A DNA stretch of 37,637 nucleotides, from NCBI GenBank assembly GCA_945870855.1, contig CAMBTP010000026.1, positions 1-37,637 of the forward strand. The letters run 5' to 3'. Source of the stretch: Prosthecobacter debontii. GTDB lineage: Bacteria > Verrucomicrobiota > Verrucomicrobiia > Verrucomicrobiales > Akkermansiaceae. The notes beneath the pieces are model-generated. The model made no database searches, was not told where the DNA came from, and saw nothing but the letters and a program-made list of their open reading frames with translations. The position numbers and the translations under genes are program-made. Shown in pieces: positions 8,303 to 16,552 of this stretch; the first letter of the stretch is position 1; every line of letters starts with the position of its first letter.

Positions 8303-8715
8303 TTTTGGGCGGGTTGTTCCTCGGGTTCGAGGATGTGAATCAGGTCGCCGCCAGCCTCGCTGATGGCGGCGATCACGGGTTCGAAGACCGCTGCTTTCGC
8401 CTCGCGATCCACTTTGAGAAAGACATGACGCTGCCCGGCTGGGGCATCGCCGAGAACGGCGGAGAGCTTGGCGGCGATTTCCTCAGGGGAAATTTCCTTA
8501 CCGTCGAGGTAGGTCTTGGAGCCGGTGTCGATGGCCACGCTAGCACTGGCCGCGGGAGCCATCTCGACCTTATCGAGCCGCGCGGGCTGCCATTGAATGT
8601 GGCTGTCGTCCTGCGCGCGGGCGAGGATGACAAAGAAAATGAGCAGCAGGAAAGCGATGTCTCCCATCGCGAACGATGGCACCGAGGCCTTGAGTTTTTT
8701 GCGCTGGAGCTTCAT
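8299..8715 (-). CDS. exbD: ExbD/TolR-family protein (second copy)
   Basis: This 138-residue protein has the ExbD/TolR plan. A short cytoplasmic start (KLKASVPSFAMGDIAFLLLI) leads into one transmembrane helix carrying the Asp that takes part in proton flow (D in GDIAFLLLIFFVILA), and a periplasmic domain follows. It forms the proton channel with ExbB-type subunits and transmits energy to an outer partner. It is one of two tandem exbD genes, overlapping its neighbours by four bases on both sides. Paired exbD copies may form a hetero-dimer. The substrate of this Exb system is unknown. Confidence 0.88.
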   Translation of the reverse strand: MKLQRKKLKASVPSFAMGDIAFLLLIFFVILARAQDDSHIQWQPARLDKVEMAPAASASVAIDTGSKTYLDGKEISPEEIAAKLSAVLGDAPAGQRHVFLKVDREAKAAVFEPVIAAISEAGGDLIHILEPEEQPAQK

Positions 8716-9134
8716 TTGATTTGGATGATTTTCTCGCTCTCTAGCTCAAGGGTGAGGATGCCGCCCGCGCTATCGATGGCGCGAGAGACGCGGATCCATA
8801 CGGGGTAGGGGGTGTCGGGCGCACTTTTCACGACGACGATCCTATCCTGTTCGCGGGTCTTTGTTTTTAGCTCGGCGGCGATTCGGCGGGTGAACTCTGG
8901 GAGTTGCAGTGGGTTACCGTTTAGGATGATACTGGAAGCTGTGATCGAGACTTCTAGATTCTTGCTCTGTTGGCGCTCCTCGGATTTCTCCTCGGCCTTC
9001 GGCAATATCTGGGACATGCCCGTTTCCGGCTGCACGGCGGCGCAAACCAGGAAAAAAATGATCAGCGTGAACGCGATGTCGGAGCTCGCGCATTCGGGCG
9101 GATCGACCAGCATTTTTCCTCGCTTCAGTTTCAT
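8712..9134 (-). CDS. exbD: ExbD/TolR-family protein (first copy)
   Basis: This 140-residue protein starts MKLKRGKMLVDPPECASSDI. The transmembrane helix (IAFTLIIFFLVCAAV) is directly preceded by the conserved Asp, and the periplasmic part runs to the acidic C-terminus. Family role: stator-like partner of ExbB in a proton-driven inner-membrane motor. It overlaps exbB and the second exbD by four bases each. The two ExbD proteins are clearly different in sequence, so this is not a recent duplication. Confidence 0.88.
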   Translation of the reverse strand: MKLKRGKMLVDPPECASSDIAFTLIIFFLVCAAVQPETGMSQILPKAEEKSEERQQSKNLEVSITASSIILNGNPLQLPEFTRRIAAELKTKTREQDRIVVVKSAPDTPYPVWIRVSRAIDSAGGILTLELESEKIIQIK

Positions 9135-9844
9135 GATTCCTCTTTTTCGAGTGTCAGGCGGAGGGTGACGACCTCGATCAGCGCCGCCGCCGAGGATTCC
9201 ACCTGTAGGATGAAGTCGTTGATGATGCCGGTGAAATAATTGAACGCCATGTAGGCGGGAATGCCGACGATTAGGCCGAAAGCGGTGGTGAGCAGCGCGA
9301 CGCGGATACCCGAGGCAGCGGCTTGGACGATGTTTTGTTGGCCGATGTTCGCCTCGATGTCACCGAAGGCCACGATCATGCCCTGCACCGTGCCGAGGAA
9401 ACCGAGCATGGGTGCGACAGAGGCGATGGTGGCGAGGAGAGGCAGGTGTCGTTCCAGCGCCGCGACGATGTTCACGCCGTAGTTTTCCATACTCTTGACG
9501 ACCTGCTGCTCCATCTGCGCGGGGTCGTAGTTGAGCCTTCGTAGGACAAGGAATTTCCGCAATCCGTTGGAAAGGATGGCAGGCACTGGGCCGCGGGCGG
9601 CGTCGCAGAGTTCCAGTGATTCCTCGACTTTGTCCTCGGAGAGTAACGCGATGACTTTTTCCTGCAGCGCGGCGGCGTCCGTGTCCAGCATGAGGAGGCT
9701 GCGGTAGCGCTCGATGATCACAGCGATGCCAAGAATCATCAGCGCCAGGATGGGCCACATGAAGATGCCGCCATCGATCATGAGATTGAGCGCACCGCTG
9801 TCGAGGAACCCGGCGGCGAGGTTGGTTGTGAAGGGGAGGTTCAT
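9131..9844 (-). CDS. exbB: MotA/TolQ/ExbB proton-channel family protein
   Basis: This 237-residue protein has the three-helix ExbB/TolQ arrangement: a first span at GGIFMWPILALMILGIAVII, a long cytoplasmic loop with LEERL-like helices, and two closely spaced spans around HLPLLATIASVAPMLGFLGT and GIRVALLTTAFGLIVGIPAY. The GFLGTVQGMI motif is diagnostic. It is the first gene of an operon in which every junction is a four-base overlap (exbB, exbD, exbD, small membrane protein, DUF4159). It is transcribed away from the lipoprotein cyclophilin gene, so promoters for both must lie in 9845-10008. No convincing -10/-35 pair was found there. Confidence 0.9.
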   Translation of the reverse strand: MNLPFTTNLAAGFLDSGALNLMIDGGIFMWPILALMILGIAVIIERYRSLLMLDTDAAALQEKVIALLSEDKVEESLELCDAARGPVPAILSNGLRKFLVLRRLNYDPAQMEQQVVKSMENYGVNIVAALERHLPLLATIASVAPMLGFLGTVQGMIVAFGDIEANIGQQNIVQAAASGIRVALLTTAFGLIVGIPAYMAFNYFTGIINDFILQVESSAAALIEVVTLRLTLEKEES

Positions 9845-10008
9845 AGTGGATTGATAAGACAGGATGGGAAATATACGGTGCAGGTCTATTCAATAATTCT
9901 TTATTAGAACGAAGTCTGTGGCAAGGGGATCGGTTAGAGGAAATGATTTTTTCCGCTATCCGCGCATCCGCTTGCCAAGTCCATCGGTTCCGCTTAATTG
10001 TGTCCGCC

Positions 10009-10626
10009 ATGAAGAGACGTTACGCAATTCTTTCGATAGTCGGCTTTGTTCTATTGGGTGCCTGCAAGGCCGATAAATCCGAGTCCACCGAACCCGTTAA
10101 GGCCGAGGAGAAGACTGAGGAGAAGACCGAGGCCACCGCCGGATCCAAGGTGCGACTGAAAACAAACAAAGGCGACATCGTTATCGAACTCGACGCGGAG
10201 AAAGCGCCGATCACGGTGAAGAATTTCCTCAAATACGTCGGCGACAAACATTATGACGGCACGGTATTCCACCGGATTATAGATGGCTTTATGATTCAAG
10301 GCGGTGGCATGGCGTTGGACGGCGGCAGACTGGTCGAGAAGCCCACCGGTGCGGGAATCAAGAACGAGAGCAACAACGGCTTGAAAAACGACACCGGCAC
10401 CATCGCCATGGCGCGCACGCCGAATCCGGACAGCGCCACTGCGCAGTTTTTCATCAATGTGGTAGACAATGACGGCTTAAACTTTCCCACCGGAGGCGGT
10501 TACACCGTATTTGGGAATGTCATCGAGGGTATGGATGTCGTCAATGTCATCAAGTCTGTGAAAACTGGTGCGGGTGATGTGCCGGCCGAGCCTGTCGTGA
10601 TCGAGAGCGCCACCGTCGTCCAATAA
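10009..10626 (+). CDS. Lipoprotein peptidyl-prolyl cis-trans isomerase, cyclophilin type
   Basis: This 205-residue protein starts at ATG 10009, which gives a clean lipoprotein signal with lipobox LGAC (Cys19). A frame extending upstream to 9943 would bury the signal. A charged linker rich in Lys/Glu (residues 20-45) precedes the cyclophilin fold. Active-site residues are visible: FHRI with Arg89, QGGG with Gln97, and TAQFFIN. It catalyses prolyl isomerisation and should act in the periplasm, attached to a membrane. A second, cytoplasmic cyclophilin is encoded at 29624-30127. It lies 21 bases before plsY on the same strand. Confidence 0.92.
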   Translation: MKRRYAILSIVGFVLLGACKADKSESTEPVKAEEKTEEKTEATAGSKVRLKTNKGDIVIELDAEKAPITVKNFLKYVGDKHYDGTVFHRIIDGFMIQGGGMALDGGRLVEKPTGAGIKNESNNGLKNDTGTIAMARTPNPDSATAQFFINVVDNDGLNFPTGGGYTVFGNVIEGMDVVNVIKSVKTGAGDVPAEPVVIESATVVQ

Positions 10627-10647
10627 GGCGGCGTTTCTGCAACACCC

Positions 10648-11376
10648 ATGCAACTCTGGTTCTATCCGCTGCTCGCATTTCTGCTCGGTTCGATACCGTT
10701 CGGATTGATTATCGCGAAGACGAAGGGCATCGATATCCGGAAGCATGGCTCCGGCAATATAGGTGCGACGAATGTGTTCCGCGTCCTTGGAAAAAAATAC
10801 GGTATCCTCTGCCTGATCCTCGATGCATTGAAAGGATTTATCCCGGTGGTGATCGCGGTAAACCTCGTCCGCATTGAGGGTCGTGATCCTCAGTTTCACC
10901 TCGCTTTTCTGGATTCCTATCACCTTCTGCTATCGGCCTCGGAGCAGATGAAAGGGCAATTCGTCCATGTGTTAACGGCACTTGCCGCAGTGCTGGGACA
11001 CAACTATTCGCCGTGGATCGGATTCAAGGGTGGGAAAGGTATTGCGACCTCTGCCGGAGTGATGATCGCACTCATGCCGATGGCGGTGTTGATTTTAGTT
11101 TTCGTTTTCATTATCGTTTTTATGCTTACGCGGTATGTATCCGTGGCAAGTATGGCCGCTGCTTTGGTATTACCCATCATGACGCATCTGGGGGCGAGGT
11201 TTCACAAAACGCCGGAGGGAATCAGTCTCTGGGAGGCAGGCACATGGAACAAGCCGCTCTTCGTATTCTCGATATTGATCGCTACGCTTGCGATCTGGAA
11301 ACACCGCACCAACATAATCCGCCTTCGAGAAGGGACGGAGTCGCGTTTCGTCTGGGGTAAGAAAAAGAAGTCTTAA
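10648..11376 (+). CDS. plsY: Glycerol-3-phosphate acyltransferase PlsY
   Basis: This 242-residue membrane protein transfers the acyl group from acyl-phosphate to glycerol-3-phosphate, the first step of phospholipid synthesis. The three PlsY motifs are visible: LGSIPFGLI at the start, KHGSGNIGATNVFR, and HNYSPWIGFKGGKGIATSAG. At least five hydrophobic segments are present. It is somewhat longer than the usual ~200 residues because of an inserted stretch (residues ~73-108, around EGRDPQFHLAFLDSYHLLL) between two conserved motifs. It begins 21 bases after the cyclophilin gene, and dedA follows 26 bases later, which is consistent with one transcript. Confidence 0.95.
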   Translation: MQLWFYPLLAFLLGSIPFGLIIAKTKGIDIRKHGSGNIGATNVFRVLGKKYGILCLILDALKGFIPVVIAVNLVRIEGRDPQFHLAFLDSYHLLLSASEQMKGQFVHVLTALAAVLGHNYSPWIGFKGGKGIATSAGVMIALMPMAVLILVFVFIIVFMLTRYVSVASMAAALVLPIMTHLGARFHKTPEGISLWEAGTWNKPLFVFSILIATLAIWKHRTNIIRLREGTESRFVWGKKKKS

Positions 11377-11402
11377 GAATCCGCCACGAAGGAAGTTGAT
11401 AT

Positions 11403-12047
11403 ATGAAAGAGATAATAGATTTCATCCTGCACATTCAGGATCATTTGATTTCATTCACTAGCGCATATGGGCCGCTGGTTTACGCTTTGCTGTTTCTGAT
11501 AGTTTTCTGTGAGACAGGTCTGGTTGTAACACCATTCCTTCCCGGGGATTCTTTGCTCTTCGCAGTCGGTGCGCTCGCGGCGGATGCTACTTCGGGTCTG
11601 AACGTGTGGATTGCAGCCATCGTCCTCTTGATCGCAGCCATCGTCGGTGATACGGTGAATTACTGGATTGGTCGTAAATTCGGAGCATGGATGATGCGGA
11701 AATTCCCTAGAATTGTGAAGCCCTCTCACATCGCAAAAACAAGCGATTTCTTCGTCCGTTATGGTGGAAAGACGATCATTCTTGCTCGCTTCGTTCCGAT
11801 TGTCCGCACCTTCGCTCCCTTCGTCGCTGGGACAGGGGAGATGTGTTACCGGCGGTTCATGTTATTCAATGTAATCGGAGCGCTTCTTTGGGTAGGTTTA
11901 ATACTTCCCGCTGGGTGGTTTTTCGGAAACATCCCAATCGTAAAGAAAAACTTCGAACTGGTGGTGCTGGGTATCATCTTTATTTCCGTGCTACCCATTA
12001 TCATTGAGGTGGTGCGCGCGAAGCTGAGTTCTAAAAAGGAGAATTGA
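11403..12047 (+). CDS. DedA-family membrane protein
   Basis: This 214-residue protein has the DedA/SNARE-associated (VTT) pattern: FCETGLVVTPFLPGDSLLFA near the start, the amphipathic segment ending KTIILARFVPIVRTFAPFVA, and GTGEMCYRRFMLFNVIGALLW. Members flip undecaprenyl phosphate or phosphatidyl lipids across the inner membrane; which substrate applies here cannot be read from the sequence. A recognisable Shine-Dalgarno (GAAGGAAG) lies before the ATG. It follows plsY closely, so both concern membrane lipids. The stop is followed by about 100 bases containing the hairpin before the next gene. Confidence 0.92.
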   Translation: MKEIIDFILHIQDHLISFTSAYGPLVYALLFLIVFCETGLVVTPFLPGDSLLFAVGALAADATSGLNVWIAAIVLLIAAIVGDTVNYWIGRKFGAWMMRKFPRIVKPSHIAKTSDFFVRYGGKTIILARFVPIVRTFAPFVAGTGEMCYRRFMLFNVIGALLWVGLILPAGWFFGNIPIVKKNFELVVLGIIFISVLPIIIEVVRAKLSSKKEN

Positions 12048-12129
12048 CCGGCTATTTCATGCCCGGTTGATGTCATCGCAAATCTCTGGATATGTATGCC
12101 CCACGGAAATACTCTGGAAGTCCCGGGCG

Positions 12130-12150
12130 GTTCCGCTAGTCTAGCGGAAC
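12130..12150 (+). promoter_or_regulatory. Perfect hairpin immediately before the start codon of the FAH-family gene
   Basis: GTTCCGCTA (12130-12138) and TAGCGGAAC (12142-12150) form a nine-base-pair stem with a three-base loop, ending one base before the ATG at 12152. It occupies the place of a ribosome binding site, and no Shine-Dalgarno is visible. There is no T-tract, so it is not a typical terminator. It could control translation; this is inference. Confidence 0.5.
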
Positions 12151-12151
12151 T

Positions 12152-13006
12152 ATGAAGCTGATCCGATTCGGGGAAGAGGGGCGGGAGGAACCGGGGGTGT
12201 TGCTGGAAGACGGGCGCATGATCGATGCGAGCGGTGAGTTCTTCGATTACGACGAGGGCTTTTTTGCGATGGGTGGGTTGGAAAGTTTGGCAGAGTGGGT
12301 GGGGCAGGGATGCCCCGGCGGGTTTGAGATCGATGTGGGGACGCGGCTCGGCCCACCAGTTGCGCGGCCTTCGAAGATTGTTTGCGTGGGGCAGAACTAT
12401 CTGGAGCACGCGCGTGAAATGGGCGGTGAGATCCCGGTGGAGCCTGTGCTTTTCATGAAGGCAAGCTCGGCGTGGAGCGGGCCGTATGATGATGTTCTGA
12501 TCCCCCAAGGAGCGCGGAAGCTGGACTACGAGGTGGAACTTGCGTTAGTGATCGGGAAGACGGCGAGCTATGTTTCCGAGGCGGAGGCGATGGAGTGCGT
12601 GGCGGGATACTCGGTGTTCTGCGATTACTCGGAGCGGGCGTTTCAAAGGGAGCGCGGTGGTCAGTGGACTAAGGGAAAGAGTGCAGACACCTTCGCGCCG
12701 ATGGGGCCGTGGCTGGTGACGGCGGACGAGGTTCCCGATCCGCAGGAACTGCGCTTATGGACAAAGGTGAACGGGGAGACTCGCCAGAATAGTTGGACGA
12801 AGGATATGCTTTTCGGTGTCCGTGAAATCGTCAGCTACATTAGCCGTTTTATGACACTGCTGCCGGGAGATGTGATCGCGACGGGCACGCCAAGCGGGGT
12901 GGCAATGGGGATGAATCCTCCGCGTTACCTGCAGGCAGGGGATTTGGTGGAATGTGGCGTAGAAGGTTTGGGAGAGTTGACACAAAGAGTGGTGGCAGCA
13001 AAATAG
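12152..13006 (+). CDS. Fumarylacetoacetate hydrolase family protein
   Basis: This 284-residue protein has the FAH fold of the 2-hydroxyhepta-2,4-diene-1,7-dioate isomerase type. A ~65-residue N-terminal part is followed by the catalytic domain with CVGQNYLEHAREM (His86), the metal-binding cluster in KLDYEVELALVIG (Glu127, Glu129), Asp158 in VFCDYSER, and the substrate loop TGTPSGVAMG. Members cleave C-C bonds or decarboxylate acylpyruvates using Mg2+; the exact substrate is unknown. The annotated ATG directly follows a hairpin. The first pqiA gene begins 13 bases downstream, so it may share a transcript with the Pqi genes, although no functional link is obvious. Confidence 0.92.
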   Translation: MKLIRFGEEGREEPGVLLEDGRMIDASGEFFDYDEGFFAMGGLESLAEWVGQGCPGGFEIDVGTRLGPPVARPSKIVCVGQNYLEHAREMGGEIPVEPVLFMKASSAWSGPYDDVLIPQGARKLDYEVELALVIGKTASYVSEAEAMECVAGYSVFCDYSERAFQRERGGQWTKGKSADTFAPMGPWLVTADEVPDPQELRLWTKVNGETRQNSWTKDMLFGVREIVSYISRFMTLLPGDVIATGTPSGVAMGMNPPRYLQAGDLVECGVEGLGELTQRVVAAK

Positions 13007-13019
13007 GTCATACGAAAAC

Positions 13020-13673
13020 TTGAGAACACGTTTATCCATTCTGACGTGGCCGGAGCCGAAAGGCGGACCCCACCATGCGATCTGTCATTACTGCGACACG
13101 GTGCATGAAGCAAAGCTCATCGCGGAGGGCTCGCGGGCGAGCTGTGTGCTTTGCGGAGCGACGCTTTATCAGAACCGCCCAGCCTCGCTAGTACGTGTAA
13201 CTTCGTTCTCCCTGACTGCGCTACTGCTTATGCTAGTTGTGCATACTACGCCATTTGTAAATATGGATGCCGCCGGGCTGCGGACGGAACTCACACTTCC
13301 TGGCGCGGCGATGGCGCTGATCGAAGATGGCTCGCAGCTCGTAGGTATGGGAGTGGCGCTTTTCACGATTATTACACCGCTGATTTTGGCGGGCGGGCTA
13401 TTCTATGTCTGTGCGCCGCTGATCTTCGGTAGGATCGCTCCGGGCGCGATGTTTGTTACGCGCTGGATGAGCCGATCTGAGCCGTGGAACATGATCGAGG
13501 TCTTCCTGCTGGGTGTTCTGGTGAGTCTGTTGAAACTGGGTAAGGTGGCGGAGCTGCATTTTGGGATCGGCTTCTGGGCCTTCGCCGGCCTTATGATCTG
13601 CATGGCGGCTGCGGTTGCGGCAATTGATAAGAGAGAACTTTGGGATCGCTTGGAGGTGGCGAAAGGAGAATGA
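13020..13673 (+). CDS. pqiA: PqiA-like inner-membrane protein, first half
   Basis: This 217-residue protein starts at TTG 13020. A stop lies in frame just upstream and no ATG precedes the conserved zinc ribbon, so TTG is the best available start. A CxxC pair is seen in CHYCDTVHE, with its partner in CVLCGATLY. Four hydrophobic segments follow (for example TSFSLTALLLMLVV, FTIITPLILAGGLFYV, EVFLLGVLVSLLKLG and FGFW-type FWAFAGLMICMAAA). This is one PqiA domain; E. coli PqiA is a single protein of about 420 residues with two such domains. The second domain is encoded by the next gene, overlapping by four bases. Role from the family: inner-membrane part of the Pqi lipid-transport bridge. Confidence 0.85.
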   Translation: MRTRLSILTWPEPKGGPHHAICHYCDTVHEAKLIAEGSRASCVLCGATLYQNRPASLVRVTSFSLTALLLMLVVHTTPFVNMDAAGLRTELTLPGAAMALIEDGSQLVGMGVALFTIITPLILAGGLFYVCAPLIFGRIAPGAMFVTRWMSRSEPWNMIEVFLLGVLVSLLKLGKVAELHFGIGFWAFAGLMICMAAAVAAIDKRELWDRLEVAKGE

Positions 13674-14335
13674 GCAAGGTGAACGGAAAGGATGTTCCAA
13701 GAGGTTTGGAGAAGGGGCTCGCTGGCTGTCATGTTTGCGAGAAAGTCTCACCCGTTTCTCTCGGGAGTTGTCCGCGTTGTGGTGGCCGTCTGCATTTAAG
13801 GAAACCTTACAGCGTTTCGCGGACGATGGCCTTAGTGCTGGCAGCGGCGTTGATGTATATACCTGCCAATCTGCTGCCTATCCTCACCACGCGGGAGCTC
13901 GGCATCTCCACGGAAAGCACGATCCTTGAGGGTATGATACAGTTTTGGAAAACGGGAGCCTATCCGATCTCGATCGTGATTTTCACTGCGTCCATCATGA
14001 TTCCGATGCTTAAGATCATGGCATTACTCTGGCTGTGCGCCGCGGCGAAGGGTCTCGTCCCGCACTCGGCTAGGCTCTTGGGAAAAGTTTATTGGATCAC
14101 CGAATTGCTTGGCCGCTGGTCCATGGTGGATATCTTTGTCGTCGCTATCCTCGTTGCCATGGTGCAGCTCGGTAACTATATGATTATCACCCCAGGGCCG
14201 GGCGCGCTTGCCTTCGCCGGGGTAGTGATGTTGACAATGTTCGCAGCAATGAGCTTTGACCCGAAGCTGCTTTGGGATCAGCTTGAGCGCGACGATTACG
14301 CATTACCCACCAAACCCCTTTCAGAATGTGAGTGA
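13670..14335 (+). CDS. pqiA: PqiA-like inner-membrane protein, second half
   Basis: This 221-residue protein starts at ATG 13670, inside the stop of the first pqiA gene (ATGA), with a good Shine-Dalgarno (AAAGGAG). It has its own zinc ribbon (CHVCEKVSPVSLGSCPRCGG) followed by about four membrane segments, including TMALVLAAALMYIPANLLPI and MVDIFVVAILVAMVQLG. The WSMVDIFVV and PANLLPI phrases are typical of PqiA C-terminal domains. Two separate half-size PqiA proteins probably assemble as a pair. The stop overlaps the pqiB start by eight bases. Confidence 0.9.
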   Translation: MSKVNGKDVPRGLEKGLAGCHVCEKVSPVSLGSCPRCGGRLHLRKPYSVSRTMALVLAAALMYIPANLLPILTTRELGISTESTILEGMIQFWKTGAYPISIVIFTASIMIPMLKIMALLWLCAAAKGLVPHSARLLGKVYWITELLGRWSMVDIFVVAILVAMVQLGNYMIITPGPGALAFAGVVMLTMFAAMSFDPKLLWDQLERDDYALPTKPLSECE

Positions 14336-15971
14336 AGAACAACCTATCGCCGTGACCCCAGAACTCCGTGCCGCCCAGCGCTGGAACGTCGTTTGGGTCG
14401 TCCCCATTCTCGCGCTGCTAATCGGCGGGTGGATGCTTTATCGGAATATCAGCTCGAAGGGCCCGGAGGTGCGGATCCGTTTCGAAACGGCGGAGGGCAT
14501 TTTCGCGGGAACAACGGAGCTGCGCTGCCGCTCTGTAAGTGTGGGTAAAGTTTCCAGAGTGGAACTGACGGAAGATCTTCAGTCCGTTCTCGTTTACTGC
14601 ACGCTGGATAGTGCCTACGGCCACTTGCTGCGGAAAGGTAGCCGGTTCTGGGTGGTGAGACCGCGTGTTTCAGCGGCAGATATTTCTGGACTCGGGACTC
14701 TTATCACCGGGGTGTATATCGAAATGGAACCCGGCACCGGGCCGAAAGGTCCGACGAAATGGAAGGGCCGTGAGACACCGCCCTCGACAAGTCGCAGCGT
14801 GCCAGGACTGAGGCTCACGCTTCTTTCTGATGAGGCGGGTTCGCTTACCGTTGGCTCGCCGCTTTACTATCGCGGATTAGAGGTCGGCAGGGTGGAGAGC
14901 CGTAAATTGGATGTCGATATGAGGCGCGTCATCTATGAAGTCTTTATTTCAGAAAAATACAGAATTCTCGTGCGGAAAAATACGAAGTTTTGGAACACCA
15001 GCGGTATCGATATTTCGGCGGGAGTTGACGGTTTTAAGATTAGGACACCTTCATTCCAAGCAATGGTTAGCGGCGGTGTTTCCTTTGCAGTTCAGGAGGG
15101 AATGGAACCGGGTGAATCGGTGGTTGATGGCACTAATTTCGAGTTACACGCGGATATGGATGATGCCGTGTCTTCCACTTTCGAGCCAACCATGCGGATC
15201 CTGCTGCTTTTTGATCAGAGCGTCCGGGGACTCACGAAATCGGCACCTGTGGAATACAGGGGGATTGAGATTGGCCGTGTGACAAACATCTCGTTCGATT
15301 ATGTAACTGATCGCGACAATAAAAAAGTCCCGGTTCTTATAGAGGTGGATCCCAGTCTTCTTAGGGCGATTGGGACGGTGACCACCCCGGAGGATGACGT
15401 CCTAATGCTCGGTAACGCCGTAAAAAATGGACTGCGCGCGACACTGAAAACTGGCAGCCTTCTAACCGGTGCACTCTACGTGGATTTCGACTACTACCCG
15501 ACAGAGAATGCGGCTGAACTTAGCTACAAAAGCGATTTCCCGGTGGTGCCGACTTTGTCCTCTGGATTTGCCCAATTAGAGGTGAAGATCGCCTCGATTC
15601 TGGATAAAATCGATGCCCTTCCGCTCGGCAAAACCGTTACCGAAATCACCACGACTGTCACTGAAGCTAGGGATGCGATGAACGAGATCAAAAAGGTCGC
15701 CGCCGCCGCCAAGGTCACGCTGGAGGACGATGATTTCCGTAAACTTCCCGCCGATCTTCGTCGAACGCTTGCCGAGTTGGAAAAATCCCTCTCTAGCGTA
15801 GGTCCCGATGGTAATGTGCAGGGGGATCTGCTGCGGACTCTCGATGAATTGCGCGGTGCGATCCGTTCGATCGAGGCCATGTCCGATACGATTAAAGAGA
15901 AACCTAACTCCCTGCTTTTCGGAAAAGAGGATTCCGGAAATCCGAAACCTAAAGCGGCTGGCAAGCGCTGA
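14328..15971 (+). CDS. pqiB: PqiB-like MCE-domain protein
   Basis: This 547-residue protein starts at GTG 14328, which places the transmembrane helix (VVWVVPILALLIGGWML) near residues 21-37 as in other PqiB proteins. Three MCE domains follow: about residues 47-130 (VRIRFETAEGIFAGTTELRC), 160-250 (GSLTVGSPLYYRGLEVGRVE) and 288-390 (VRGLTKSAPVEYRGIEIGRV). The C-terminal ~140 residues are heptad-like and helical. In E. coli, PqiB hexamers stack their MCE rings and end in a coiled-coil needle that conducts lipids between membranes. It lies between pqiA and the pqiC lipoprotein gene, the standard order. Confidence 0.93.
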   Translation: MSEEQPIAVTPELRAAQRWNVVWVVPILALLIGGWMLYRNISSKGPEVRIRFETAEGIFAGTTELRCRSVSVGKVSRVELTEDLQSVLVYCTLDSAYGHLLRKGSRFWVVRPRVSAADISGLGTLITGVYIEMEPGTGPKGPTKWKGRETPPSTSRSVPGLRLTLLSDEAGSLTVGSPLYYRGLEVGRVESRKLDVDMRRVIYEVFISEKYRILVRKNTKFWNTSGIDISAGVDGFKIRTPSFQAMVSGGVSFAVQEGMEPGESVVDGTNFELHADMDDAVSSTFEPTMRILLLFDQSVRGLTKSAPVEYRGIEIGRVTNISFDYVTDRDNKKVPVLIEVDPSLLRAIGTVTTPEDDVLMLGNAVKNGLRATLKTGSLLTGALYVDFDYYPTENAAELSYKSDFPVVPTLSSGFAQLEVKIASILDKIDALPLGKTVTEITTTVTEARDAMNEIKKVAAAAKVTLEDDDFRKLPADLRRTLAELEKSLSSVGPDGNVQGDLLRTLDELRGAIRSIEAMSDTIKEKPNSLLFGKEDSGNPKPKAAGKR

Positions 15972-15985
15972 GAGAAGACCGAACC

Positions 15986-16549
15986 ATGATGAAATTATCC
16001 GCCATACTCATCCTCACTGCATTCTTATCGGGATGCACAAGGCCCACGCCTACTTTTTATGTCCTCAGCGCGGAGGGAAATCTTCCCTCTGGTGGCGGCA
16101 CCGGAATTGGGGTCGGGCCGGTCACACTTGCCAAGTATGTGGATCGATCGAACCTCGTCATCCAAAGTGGGCCCAACAAGCTAGAACTCGCCGAAAACCA
16201 TCTGTGGGCGGGCGATCTCGATGATTCCGTGGCGCGTGTGATCGCAACGAACCTCGGCCGACGCCTCAACACCGGTAACGTCCGCACCTACCCGTGGCAA
16301 CGCGACAGCGAGATCGAATACCAGGTGGCAATGGACATCCGCGAGTTCCTTGCCGGTGACGATGGCTTTGCCCACATCGAGGCTACATGGCGCATTTACT
16401 CGCTACCAGGATCGAAGCTTGTCCGCTCCAAGACATTCATCGCCAAGGAAGCGATCTCCAGCGAAGATTACGAGGCAGTTGTAGCCGCTCAGTCGCGTTT
16501 GTTAGGAAAACTTTCCGCCGATATTGCGGCGGGCATCCGGGGGAGGTGA
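15986..16549 (+). CDS. pqiC: PqiC-like lipoprotein (ABC-type transport auxiliary)
   Basis: This 187-residue protein has a lipoprotein signal with lipobox LSGC (Cys17). After the Cys comes TRPTPTFYVLS, the characteristic start of the PqiC/YmbA family. Further matches are IGVGPVTLAKYVDRSNLVIQ, ENHLWAGDLDDSVARVIATN and the late AAQSRLLGKLSADIAAGI. PqiC is an outer-membrane lipoprotein that receives the tip of PqiB. The gene is 14 bases after pqiB and three bases before the HIT gene, so pqiA-pqiA-pqiB-pqiC-HIT is probably one operon. Confidence 0.9.
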   Translation: MMKLSAILILTAFLSGCTRPTPTFYVLSAEGNLPSGGGTGIGVGPVTLAKYVDRSNLVIQSGPNKLELAENHLWAGDLDDSVARVIATNLGRRLNTGNVRTYPWQRDSEIEYQVAMDIREFLAGDDGFAHIEATWRIYSLPGSKLVRSKTFIAKEAISSEDYEAVVAAQSRLLGKLSADIAAGIRGR

Positions 16550-16552
16550 GTC

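Noticed and set aside
9845..10008. Divergent promoters between exbB and the lipoprotein cyclophilin
   Set aside because: Several AT-rich hexamers exist but none has acceptable spacing to a -35, so no call was made.
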